A stretch of DNA of 11,696 nucleotides from an uncultured Pirellulaceae bacterium (GCA_947258905.1 CAMYKF010000101.1:1-11696); one strand, 5' to 3'. Positions 1 to 7,498 are shown, counted from the stretch's first letter. Numbers and translations are program-made. The notes: generated by a model from the sequence alone, not told the origin.

Positions 1-1
1 C

Positions 2-58
2 ATCCAGATCGAAATCCTGGGCGACGGAGCCGCACGGAAACTGAAAGTTGCCTTTTAG
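2..58 (+). CDS. C-terminal tail of an unidentified upstream gene (partial)
   Basis: Frame 2 is open from the window edge to a TAG at 56-58 and encodes IQIEILGDGAARKLKVAF. The alternating hydrophobic/polar pattern and ordinary codon use look like the last beta-strands of a real protein. Only 18 residues are visible, which is too few to assign a family. It runs in the same direction as guaB, but about 230 bases and a likely promoter separate them, so it is probably a different transcription unit. It could be a chance open frame. Confidence 0.4.
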   Translation: MQIEILGDGAARKLKVAF

Positions 59-190
59 GGCCGGCATACCTCTGGTCTTCGGATCTCCAATGTTCGTCCC
101 GATCCTGGTCACAATTCCGCCCAGGAACCGGGACGTTAACGCACCGCCGGGGTGACGCAATCGCGGACTCCGCCTCTGATACTCGGCGAG

Positions 191-219
191 TTGCCGATTT
201 GCCGTTTCGGCTGCATAAT
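191..219 (+). promoter_or_regulatory. Predicted sigma-70-type promoter of guaB
   Basis: TTGCCG (191-196) and CATAAT (214-219) are separated by exactly 17 bases. They match the -35 and -10 consensus at 4 of 6 and 5 of 6 positions. Transcription would start near 226, giving a leader of about 64 bases before guaB. Planctomycete promoters are not well defined, so this is inferred from the general bacterial consensus. Confidence 0.45.
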
Positions 220-289
220 GCGGGATTACACCCGGTGATCGCTCAGTGCCACTGGCTGCCCCCTTCCCGATACCCGCCAGGATGACGAA

Positions 290-1834
290 ATGGCTGACGT
301 GCTCGTCGAAAATGCGGAAGCACTTGCCGCAAGCAGATCTTCAAATATGGACCCACACAACCAAAAGATCCTCCAAACCGGCATCACCTTTGACGATGTG
401 CTGATCCAGCCCCGCTACAGCGAGATTGTGCCCAGTGAGGTGGAAATCAAGACCCGGCTGACCAGCCGCATCGGGCTGAATATTCCTATCCTCAGCGCCC
501 CCATGGATACAGTAACCGAAAGTGAACTGGCCATTGCCCTGGCCAAGGAAGGCGGATTGGGCGTTGTTCACAAGAACATGTCGATCGAGGCCCAGTGTGA
601 GGAGGTGCGTCGCGTCAAACGCAGCGCCAATGGCATTATCGACGATCCAGTCACCCTGCCACCCGACGTACCCGTGATTCGAGCCCGGGAAATGATGGAC
701 CAGCATGACGTCTCAGGCGTGCCGATTGTGCTAGCTGATGGCACGCTGGTAGGCATTCTGACGCGACGCGATTTGCGTTTTCTTGAATCGGGTGACATCG
801 CCATTTCCGAGGTGATGACCACCGATCCGTTGGTAACGGCTACGGGAAGAGTAACGCTTGCGGAAGCTGAGAAAATTTTAACGGCTAAAAAGGTGGAGAA
901 ACTTTTACTGGTTGACGAAAATAAGAAACTGAAGGGGCTGATTACGATCAAAGACATCGACATGATGAAGCGGTTCCCGGACGCTTGCAAAGACGAGCAC
1001 GGGAGGCTGCGAGTCGGTGCGGCAGTTGGCGTCAATGATGCCGACCGCGTTGCCGCCCTCATCGATAACGACGTCGATATCCTGATCGTGGACAGCGCCC
1101 ATGGTCATTCGCGAAATGTGATCGCGGCGATCAAGGCCATCAAGGCCAGCAGCGACATTGACGTCATCGCGGGCAATGTGGCGACCAGCGAAGGTTGCCA
1201 GGCCCTGATTGACGCCGGTGCCGATGCGGTCAAGGTCGGGATCGGTCCGGGTTCGATTTGCACGACGCGTGTGGTCAGCGGAATCGGTGTGCCGCAAATC
1301 ACGGCGATTCACAATGCGGCCATGGTCGCTCGCAAACACAACATTCCAGTCATCGCTGATGGTGGTATTCGCTTTTCCGGCGATATCACCAAGGCCATTG
1401 TGGCCGGTGCCGACTGCGTGATGATCGGTGGTTTGCTGGCGGGTTTGGCCGAAAGTCCAGGTAGTACGATTCTGTACCAGGGTCGCACCTTCAAGGTGTA
1501 CCGGGGCATGGGCTCGCTGGGCGCGATGGTCAAGGGTTCCAGCGAACGGTACCGACAGGCCAAAGGCACACAGGCGGACAAACTGGTCCCCGAGGGTGTC
1601 GAAGGCCGGGTTCCTTTCAAAGGTCCCCTGAGCGAGTTCATTTATCAGCTCGTGGGCGGTCTCAAGGCCGGCATGGGTTATTGCGGAACACGAACGATTC
1701 ATGAATTGCGTACGGAAGCACAATTCATCCAGGTATCAGCGGCGAGTGTAAGAGAGAGTCACCCCCATGACATCGCCATTACGCAGGAAGCACCCAATTA
1801 CAGCGTCGGCCAGCCGTCGCGTGACAAATCCTGA
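290..1834 (+). CDS. guaB: Inosine-5'-monophosphate dehydrogenase
   Basis: This is the cytosolic enzyme that oxidises IMP to XMP with NAD+, the committed step of GMP synthesis. The 514 residues hold the full bacterial architecture. The barrel opens with GITFDDVLIQP (31-41) and SAPMDTV (69-75). Two CBS domains are inserted at about 115-225 (for example MTTDPLV, 176-182). The catalytic loop GPGSICTTRV (319-328) has the active-site Cys at 324. IADGGIRFSGD (355-365) binds phosphate. The flap is YRGMGSLGAM (404-413) followed by EGVEGRVPFKG (435-445). The start at 290 has AGGA at 279-282, seven bases away. Met20 (347) is closer to the usual family start but lacks a ribosome site, so the protein probably has an extra N-terminal ~19 residues. 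A ~10-residue tail follows the usual terminal APNY, and the next gene starts inside this end. guaA is not adjacent. The gene is intact. Confidence 0.98.
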   Translation: MADVLVENAEALAASRSSNMDPHNQKILQTGITFDDVLIQPRYSEIVPSEVEIKTRLTSRIGLNIPILSAPMDTVTESELAIALAKEGGLGVVHKNMSIEAQCEEVRRVKRSANGIIDDPVTLPPDVPVIRAREMMDQHDVSGVPIVLADGTLVGILTRRDLRFLESGDIAISEVMTTDPLVTATGRVTLAEAEKILTAKKVEKLLLVDENKKLKGLITIKDIDMMKRFPDACKDEHGRLRVGAAVGVNDADRVAALIDNDVDILIVDSAHGHSRNVIAAIKAIKASSDIDVIAGNVATSEGCQALIDAGADAVKVGIGPGSICTTRVVSGIGVPQITAIHNAAMVARKHNIPVIADGGIRFSGDITKAIVAGADCVMIGGLLAGLAESPGSTILYQGRTFKVYRGMGSLGAMVKGSSERYRQAKGTQADKLVPEGVEGRVPFKGPLSEFIYQLVGGLKAGMGYCGTRTIHELRTEAQFIQVSAASVRESHPHDIAITQEAPNYSVGQPSRDKS

Positions 1835-3362
1835 CACCGCCCGCGGCGTACTCGCGCCGCTGGCAGCGCTCATGTTGATGGTGGCGCTGCCCAATCTGAC
1901 TTTTGCCCAGCATGGAAAATTTGTGCGGCCCGCGCGGTTCGCTCCTCCCGTCCATGCCCAGCCGCTGCGGCAGCCACCTCGGCACGTGGCCCGCGCGCCC
2001 CGGCACCAGAACCAGTATCCGGTGCGTCAGGTCGCAGCAACCGGGCAATACATCGACCAGCAGGCCGAACAATGGCGAACACGAACTCAGGAAGTCGGTG
2101 ACGACACGGCCCAATGGCTGCACTCGGTCGCCGATCAGGATCAATCCGGAATGCCCGCACTGACGCATCCCTCACCGCAGCAGCAAGCACCGGCTCAGCA
2201 ACAGTGGTCGCTCAATGATACAACGCCCGTTCAGCAAATGCCGGCCCAGATTCAGCCTCCGCAGATGATGCAATCCCAACAAGCGGTGACTCAACAGTAC
2301 GGAATGCCGGACACAGCCGTTCCCGACTTGCAATATTCCAACAGCGCACCGCACTCGATGCAGCAGGTGCAGCCTTATCTGAATCACGCCGCGCCGACCT
2401 ATGCCGATCCATCCTGGGACCAGCCGGCACTGGATGAACCGAACTACGCCGGCGAAACCTTCGATGCGTTTTCCGACTCGCCGGACATCGATGCCGACAA
2501 CTACCAGTCCATTCCTCAGGACAACAGTGTCCTGGTTCGCGACGACCCGCAGCTGAACTCCAATCGGTTGCGAGACATGCAAATGGAACCGCGGCAGATG
2601 CGTTCAGACGCAATTTCAAACCAGCAAAGAACACCTGTGGGCAACCGCCGTCGAGTTCCGGCCACGCTGACCCGGCAGGAAATTGGCGAAGATCCGATCG
2701 AGGCCCAGAGTCTCAAAACCTGCGACGATTACCGCGAGGAACTCCTGAACTCGCCGATCACCGATATTATCGTTGACATCTCACCATACGGGCCGTCGGC
2801 GGCTGCCCAGCAGTATCCGGCCGGCATGAATCGAACATGGACCGATTGCACCGGTCGCCCGTTGGCGACTGGAACGCTGACCGGATTGCGTGGCAGTTAT
2901 GTGACCATCAACGATGACATGGGTCAATTGCGTCTGGTTCCGCTGTCGCTGCTGAGTGACGGCGATCTGGCCGTCGTCACCGAGTTCTGGGGATTGCCGA
3001 CTGAATGCACGCTGGGATGCGATCCATTCCTGGGACGTCACTGGGCCTGCAACACCGTGTTGTGGAAAGCGTCGGCTCTGTGCCACAAGCCGCTGTATTT
3101 TGAGAACATCCAACTGGAGCGCTACGGTCATACGCACGGTCCTTTCCTGGAGCCGGTGTACAGTTCCGCTCACTTTTTCTGCAGCCTGTTCCTGTGGCCC
3201 TACAACGCGGGCATTCATCCTCCCAAAGAGTGTGTGTATGCTCTGGGCTATTACCGCCCCGGCGATTGTGCACCGTGGTTAAAGGATCCGATCCCGCTCA
3301 GTCTGGAAGGGGCCAAGAATCAGGCCATCGCCATCGGTGCTGCCGCAGCGATCATTCCCTAA
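1767..3362 (+). CDS. Secreted Gln/Pro-rich protein with SHD1-like domain and Cys-rich C-terminus
   Basis: The 531-residue protein has a signal peptide with a long basic n-region (RRKHP, SRR), a core LAPLAALMLMVALP at about 29-42, and likely cleavage near FAQ-HG (46-50). Residues 50-300 are low complexity, rich in Gln, Pro and Met, and probably disordered. Residues 354-405 (NRTWTDCTGRPL through VPLSLLSDGDLAVV) match the SHD1 pattern: W-x-D-x-x-G, a middle strand pair, then V-P-L-x-x-L-S-x-x-D. SHD1 is known from yeast Sla1 and recurs in planctomycete exported proteins. Residues 410-510 are compact and aromatic, with Cys at 414, 418, 428, 439, 472, 489 and 501, plus YALGYYRPGDCAPW (491-504). 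I do not recognise this module. The start overlaps guaB by 68 bases. GTG at 1821 (residue 19) is an alternative start that removes most of the overlap. Met36 would remove the signal n-region and is unlikely. Co-transcription with guaB is inferred. The function is unknown; an envelope location is likely. Confidence 0.85.
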   Translation: MTSPLRRKHPITASASRRVTNPDTARGVLAPLAALMLMVALPNLTFAQHGKFVRPARFAPPVHAQPLRQPPRHVARAPRHQNQYPVRQVAATGQYIDQQAEQWRTRTQEVGDDTAQWLHSVADQDQSGMPALTHPSPQQQAPAQQQWSLNDTTPVQQMPAQIQPPQMMQSQQAVTQQYGMPDTAVPDLQYSNSAPHSMQQVQPYLNHAAPTYADPSWDQPALDEPNYAGETFDAFSDSPDIDADNYQSIPQDNSVLVRDDPQLNSNRLRDMQMEPRQMRSDAISNQQRTPVGNRRRVPATLTRQEIGEDPIEAQSLKTCDDYREELLNSPITDIIVDISPYGPSAAAQQYPAGMNRTWTDCTGRPLATGTLTGLRGSYVTINDDMGQLRLVPLSLLSDGDLAVVTEFWGLPTECTLGCDPFLGRHWACNTVLWKASALCHKPLYFENIQLERYGHTHGPFLEPVYSSAHFFCSLFLWPYNAGIHPPKECVYALGYYRPGDCAPWLKDPIPLSLEGAKNQAIAIGAAAAIIP

Positions 3363-3369
3363 CCCACCC

Positions 3370-3405
3370 ATGGCTGGCGGGGCCTCAAGTAACGAAGCCA
3401 GCCAT
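3370..3405 (+). terminator. Hairpin after the SHD1 protein gene, possible terminator
   Basis: A perfect 9-bp inverted repeat (ATGGCTGGC at 3370-3378, GCCAGCCAT at 3397-3405) with an 18-base loop begins seven bases after the TAA of the SHD1 protein gene. No T-run follows, so it is either a weak terminator or a 3'-end stabilising hairpin. Confidence 0.4.
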
Positions 3406-3469
3406 CAAAAGCGCCAAGGGACGGACGGGCAATAAGAAGCCCCATCCATTTCCCTTGATTTAGCAAGCC

Positions 3470-3959
3470 TTAATTGTCTTGAGGGCGATTGGCTCGAACG
3501 GCCTCGGCAACTTGCCGCAGGTCGTTTCTTTTTGCGCTGCCGGTCATCCAGTCCTTGTCCAGCAAAGCTTGAGCCACGCCGATCGGCACCACGGCCAGGT
3601 CTACGGCTGGCCGATTGGCCACCCGGTTCTCCAGTTGTCTGTTCGGCAACCTTCACCGCCTCCTTACGCTGCCCGTATTGCAGCCGAAGCTCGACGAGCC
3701 GCTTCACGATCCATTGTTCACCTTCGTCCGATGAATACTGGTCCAGAGGTGTCAGGTGCTGTGTGGCTGCGTCAAGTCGCCGCGAGATGTCCTCGCTCCC
3801 GTCCTCGCTTGCATTGCCAGACACTGGCCCATTGGGAGCGCAAGAACCAGTTGCATTGCGCAGGTCGCCGCGACCAGAGCTGACTTGCCGGGCCAAAAAC
3901 CTTTTACGGACTAACCCGTTCAAAACAAACCGGTTTCCGAGAGGGAATCGTTGCCTCAT
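3470..3959 (-). pseudogene. Frame-broken gene for a small secreted protein (about 155 residues if restored)
   Basis: No single minus-strand frame is coding throughout, but coding-like segments join in order. An ATG at 3959 sits seven bases after GGGAGG. Its frame reads to VRKRF. One base shifted, the sequence continues as a signal peptide (SALVAATCAMQLVLALPMG, then CLAMQA). The frame moves back near 3798-3801 and reads SEDISRRLDAATQHL and a charged helix ending KEAVKVAEQ. It moves again near 3634-3640 to QLENRVANRPAVDLAVV, then DKDWMTGSAKRNDL, ending at TAA 3470-3472. Two of the three shifts are at or next to homopolymers (A5 at 3895-3899, C3 at 3798-3800), so base-calling error is as possible as real decay. 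I do not recognise the family. The product would be exported, with a helical domain. The gene is divergent from the VIT/VWA gene. Confidence 0.6.
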
Positions 3960-4185
3960 ACCTGCACCTCCCAGTCTGCCCGTTTTGAGCAACCCAGGAA
4001 AATCTAGCAGTTTGCAAATGGGATTCAATGGATTGAGAGCGGCCAAAACCGTGTTTTGACTGGAACTAATGACCGCTGGCATCGTCAAAAGGGGTATGCT
4101 GACGGCGGGCATGTCGTGTCCGTCCGCTGTCCGCCCGCTGGGCTATCTCGCGGCAAAAAAACAACCAAAACGGTGGAGCTAACCG

Positions 4186-6458
4186 ATGCACAAGACTATC
4201 TCCCTAAGCCTGTTGCTTGTCCTGATGTTTGCCTGCCAGACCGTGATGGGGCAGGGATTATTGATCCCCGAGCACCACGACGGCGACCGCTTTCACATGC
4301 CCCGCCATTGGCACCACCACCGCCGCCCACGTGTCCGTCCACGCCCGGTGGTCTCATGGAAAATCAAAAGCATTGAGATCAACTCGAAAATTGACGATCA
4401 GGTGGCCGTGACGCAGGTCTCGCAGACTTTCGTCAACACCGGCCAGCGCCAACTGGAAGCCTCCTTTGTATTCCCGCTGCCCTACGACGGCGCGGTGGAC
4501 AGCATGACGTTTCTGGTTGACGGCACGGAGTACGAAGCCAAAATGTTGCCGGCCGACAAGGCCCGCGAAATCTACGAAGGCTACATGCGTCGCAACCAGG
4601 ACCCGGCACTGCTGGAATGGATGGGGCAGGGCATGTTCAAGACCAGCGTGTTCCCGATTCCCGCCGGTGCCGAACGCACCGTGCAAATCCGCTACACGCA
4701 GTTGCTGCGGCAGGACGCCGGCGTCAACGACTTGCTGATTCCCATGTCGACCGCCAAGTACACCGACACGCCGATCGAAAAATTCACGCTGCGTGCCACG
4801 ATCAACACCAGTGACAAGCTGAAAAGCGTTTACAGCCCCACCAGCGACATTCAGGTGGACCGCTCGGGCGACAACCTGGCTGTCGTCAAACTGGAAAAGA
4901 AAGATTTCATACCGGCCAGCGACGTGCGGGTCATGTTCACGACCGACAACGCGGCGGTCGGTGCCAACCTGATGAGTTACTGGCCCAAGCCGGATGAGAA
5001 CGGCTACTTCACATTGCTGGTCACGCCGGACATCAAGGCAGCCGACGGCGAGCCTGCTCGCAAGACCGTCATCTTCGTGGTCGATCGCAGCGGCAGCATG
5101 AACGGCAAGAAAATCGAACAGGCACGCGAAGCCGCCAAGTTTGTGCTGAACAACCTGCGTGAAGGCGACTTGTTCAACATTGTCACCTACGCTTCGGACG
5201 TGGAAACGTTTGAACCGGAATTGCAAACTTACGATTCACAAACGCGGACCTCGGCATTGGGCTTCATCGAAAGTATCTTTGCCGGCGGCAGCACCAACAT
5301 CGATGGAGCGTTGACCGAGACACTGGATATGATTGGCGAAGATGCCGGTCCGACCTACGTCGTGTTCCTGACCGACGGATTGCCGACCGCCGGCGAGACC
5401 AACGAGGGCAAAATCGCAGTCCATGCCCGGCAAAACAACAAACAGGACGCGCGGATCATCAGCTTTGGTGTAGGTTACGACGTCAACAGCCGCCTGCTGG
5501 ACCGGCTCACTCGCGAAAACAATGGCCAAAGCCAGTATGTGCGGCCGGACGAAGATCTCGAGGAACATGTTAGCCGCCTGTACTCCAAGATCTCTGCTCC
5601 CGTGCTAACCGATGTCACCATCGATTACATGCTGAACAGCGAGGAACGGCTCGTGAACCGGGTCTATCCGTCGCATGACTTTGATTTGTTTGCCGGCCAG
5701 CAACTGGTGCTGGTTGGCCGCTACAAGCAGGGAGGTGACGCCAAATTGAAAATCACCGGCAAGGTAGGTGACGAGTCGCAATCTTTTGAATACGACGTGA
5801 CGTTCGCCTCAGCATCCAGCGGCAGTCGTTACGCCTTTGCCGCTCGTCTGTGGGCCGCGCGACGCATCGGCGAAATCATCGACCTGATCGACCTGGAGGG
5901 CAAGAACCAGGAACTGATCGACGAACTGATTCGGCTTTCGGTCGAACACGGCATCGTGACCCCCTACACGTCCTATCTGGCCGATGATCAGGCACCCGTC
6001 AGCGACCTTGCTGACCTGGGCCGACAGCGTGAGATGGCTGGCGAATCACTGGAAATGCTGGACGAGGCCAGCGGTCAGACCGAATTCTACTTGCGTCGTA
6101 ACAAACAGTCCTTCCGGATGGCCCAGAACGCACCGGCACCTTCGGGTGGAGGCGGGGGTTTGGACTGGGTGGCGGTCAGGCAGCCGACGGTCCACCCGTA
6201 CGCGCGATCGAGGAAGTCGTGCGGATGGCCGGCAAGGAGACGGCCTACCTGCGAGGCACCCTGCTGGTGGCGTCCAACGCCGCTGACGTCGATCTGGAAA
6301 AGGACAAGGATCAGATCATCGAGATCGAGCGTTTCTCGACGGAGTACTTCGATTTGCTCAAGACCACTACGAAGCAGGAGAACATGCTGCTTGCCCTGCA
6401 GCAGGGCGGCGAAGAGATGATCGTCCGTCTGCAAGGCCGCATCTATCGGCTGAAGTAG
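4186..6458 (+). CDS. Secreted VIT and VWA domain protein (one frameshift at a G-run)
   Basis: The signal peptide is MHKTISLSLLLVLMF through VMGQ (about 1-23), followed by a His/Arg-rich stretch (36-53). A VIT domain spans about 57-175 (VSQTFVNTGQRQLEASFVF). A VWA domain spans about 292-470 with a complete metal site: DRSGS (Asp300, Ser302, Ser304), Thr370 in GGSTN, and Asp397 in LTDG. These are the domains of inter-alpha-trypsin inhibitor heavy chains and of bacterial exported VWA proteins, which bind ligands through a divalent metal. After a Gly-rich linker the frame breaks at G5 (6154-6158). Reading on in the -1 frame gives FGLGGGQAADG, then VRAIEEVVRMAGKETAYLRG and a tail ending RLQGRIYRLK, the usual C-terminal module of this family. 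One extra G restores 757 residues; uncorrected, the frame runs to 6420 with an Arg/Cys/Trp-rich nonsense tail. The start has GGAG at 4175-4178, seven bases upstream. It is followed by its own terminator, so it is monocistronic. Confidence 0.92.
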
Positions 6459-6476
6459 CGACCCTAAGACAAAACG

Positions 6477-6518
6477 AAGGCCGCCTTGTGACTTGTCGTT
6501 GCACGGCGGCTTTTTTTT
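6477..6518 (+). terminator. Rho-independent terminator of the VIT/VWA gene
   Basis: GCCGCC (6480-6485) pairs with GGCGGC (6505-6510). An inner GTG/CAC pairing extends the stem past a two-base bulge, and eight Ts follow directly (6511-6518). It lies about 20 bases after the TAG at 6456-6458. That position also supports 6458 as the true end of the frameshifted gene. Confidence 0.9.
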
Positions 6519-6583
6519 GCATCCGAAGATGGACCCTTCCCGGTCGCTACGCTCCCTTTCCTCCCTGGGAGGGAGGGTGACTT

Positions 6584-6607
6584 GCCGAGCGAAGGGCCTC
6601 GCTCGGC
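6584..6607. repeat. Perfect 9-bp hairpin at the 3' end of the Clp-like gene
   Basis: GCCGAGCGA (6584-6592) and TCGCTCGGC (6599-6607) form a perfect inverted repeat around a 6-base loop. The hairpin includes the last base of the TAG of the leftward gene (6607-6609). The neighbouring stretch 6553-6577 is also self-complementary (CCTCCC, then GGGAGGGAGGG). There is no T-run on either strand. It may be a 3'-end hairpin for the leftward transcript, a barrier between convergent genes, or a copy of a dispersed intergenic repeat. Confidence 0.6.
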
Positions 6608-7164
6608 TACATTTGACGGTCTGTCAAACTGCGAACAGCAGCTTCCACGTTTTCCGCGGTTACCTTTGGCAATCCCCGGTGATTCGGGTCCTGCTTGTAG
6701 AGGATATGCATCTGGCCGATTTCATCATCGCATTGCTTCGCAAGTATGTAGTTGCCATGTGCAAGTTGTGACTGGCGTTTAAAGAACGCCTGGTTGATCG
6801 CGATACGCAGCCGTTTCTTTTCGCTGGACTCTGAAGAATCACCGAACATTCGCTTTTCGGTGGCAGCGTGATCGAGGATCTGAGTGGCTTGCCACGCCGG
6901 AAGATGCCCTCCACCAAAGCAATCCTTCGCCCGGTCGATGGCGGTCGTCACCGCCGTCTCGTCAAATTCCACTACGTGAATTCGCGCCAGATCGCGGCAT
7001 GCCGCGTCAACGATCGAATGTTCGCTGGCGGAATCGGGTGCCGGCAAACGCACCATTGCAGCGATTCGAAAGGGTGTGGCCGGAAACGACAGCGTTTGCG
7101 CCAAGATTTGCTGACAGTCTTGCTGGATTCTCACACAACTGATTCTCACCCGGTATTCGAGCAT
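6607..7164 (-). CDS. Small protein resembling the lid/middle region of Clp (HSP100) ATPases, without an ATPase core
   Basis: The 185-residue protein has no signal peptide and no Walker A or B motif. Residues 67-101 (EFDETAVTTAIDRAKDCF, then GGHLPAWQATQILDHAA) follow the HSP100 D1 small-domain pattern, in which 'tDeAl..Av.ls.ryi.dr.LPdkAidllDeAaa' is typical. Residues 115-155 (KKRLRIAINQAF, HGNYILAKQCDDEIGQM) resemble the short UVR-like middle segment of ClpC. Residues 165-181 (LPKVTAENVEAAVRSLT) resemble the 'vt.edI..vvs..tgip' linker after D1. The N-terminal 60 residues (EYRVRISCVRI, ILAQTLSFP, then a helix) match nothing I know. These comparisons are by eye. The likely role is cytosolic, perhaps an adaptor or a degenerate Clp derivative. 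No clpP or clp gene is nearby. The ATG at 7164 has no clear ribosome site; Met37 (7056) is an alternative. It is divergent from the 7499 gene. Confidence 0.7.
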   Translation of the reverse strand: MLEYRVRISCVRIQQDCQQILAQTLSFPATPFRIAAMVRLPAPDSASEHSIVDAACRDLARIHVVEFDETAVTTAIDRAKDCFGGGHLPAWQATQILDHAATEKRMFGDSSESSEKKRLRIAINQAFFKRQSQLAHGNYILAKQCDDEIGQMHILYKQDPNHRGLPKVTAENVEAAVRSLTDRQM

Positions 7165-7498
7165 GTAGTTAAAAAAAGGCCGCGAGCCTGCTCCGCTGCA
7201 ATGCTGCGGTTAGCGGGCTGTTTCTTCGGGGATGATGCCCCGGACTACGGTAGACACTTGATCATTGATCGCTGGCGGCGCGATCATTTGGCGGACGTGT
7301 TGACTTTTGGCAACATCCCGGCAGGGCATTGTGCGGATCAGACGCTACATTGCTCCGCGCGGTCAACAACCGCAAAAACTTGCCATTTTGTCCCGGATTC
7401 TGCGGCTTTTTGACATAGGCTTGTTCACCAGGCCTCTTTCCTCCTACCTGCCCATAAAGCTGCCTGGCCACGAAGTCCGCGCACTATATGGAGCAGGT
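7165..7498. other. Divergent spacer between the Clp-like gene and the Ig/cadherin-like gene
   Basis: These 334 bases hold no convincing gene. They contain the hairpin plus T-tract described separately (7171-7219) and a 7-bp inverted repeat, TGATCGC (7266-7272) with GCGATCA (7280-7286). An exact TTGACA (7410-7415) is present but has no matching -10 at 16-18 bases. The GGAG ribosome site of the next gene is at 7490-7493. An open frame in the rightward gene's frame extends back to 7307, but its predicted residues are not protein-like. Promoters for both genes should lie here, yet I cannot place them with confidence. Confidence 0.5.
7171..7219 (-). promoter_or_regulatory. Hairpin followed by a T7 tract in the leader of the Clp-like gene (possible attenuator)
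   Basis: Read on the minus strand, AGCCCGCT (7219-7212) and CCGC (7209-7206) pair with GCGG (7196-7193) and AGCAGGCT (7192-7185). This gives 12 pairs including one G-T, a two-base bulge and a 9-base loop. Seven bases of spacer follow, then seven Ts (7177-7171). The ATG of the leftward gene follows at 7164. The structure resembles an intrinsic terminator placed just before a start codon, as in attenuation. The 7-base spacer between stem and T-run weakens this reading. Confidence 0.35.

Noticed and set aside
905..1723. 272-residue minus-strand open frame inside guaB
   Set aside because: It is antisense to a fully conserved IMP dehydrogenase; its length follows from GC-rich codon bias, and its sequence is not protein-like.
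3532..4059. 175-residue plus-strand open frame in the 3363-4185 gap
   Set aside because: Ser/Arg/Pro-rich composition typical of an antisense shadow; the minus strand here carries the coding-like segments with signal peptide.
3405..4112. 235-residue minus-strand open frame taken as one intact gene
   Set aside because: Only its middle part is coding-like. Its ends become Arg/Ser-rich where the real frame has shifted, so a frame-broken gene fits better.
4354..5226. 290-residue minus-strand open frame inside the VIT/VWA gene
   Set aside because: It is antisense to clearly conserved VIT and VWA domains and has no ribosome site or recognisable domain.
6154..6165. Programmed -1 ribosomal frameshift in the VIT/VWA gene
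   Set aside because: The zero-frame codons GGC GGG GGT do not form an X-XXY-YYZ heptamer, and I see no clear downstream stimulatory structure; a missing G is simpler.
6567..6577. G-quadruplex in GGGAGGGAGGG
   Set aside because: Only three G3 tracts are contiguous; a fourth is lacking nearby on the same strand.
7300..7332. Promoter from TTGACT at 7300-7305
   Set aside because: No -10-like hexamer lies at 16-18 bases; the nearest candidate is over 20 bases away.
6868..7413. 181-residue plus-strand open frame opposite the Clp-like gene
   Set aside because: It has no ribosome site and no coherent pattern, while the minus strand shows a consistent HSP100-like pattern over the same bases.
7307..7498. 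64-residue N-terminal extension of the Ig/cadherin-like protein
   Set aside because: The residues are not protein-like and no ribosome site precedes 7307; ATG 7499 has GGAG at good spacing.
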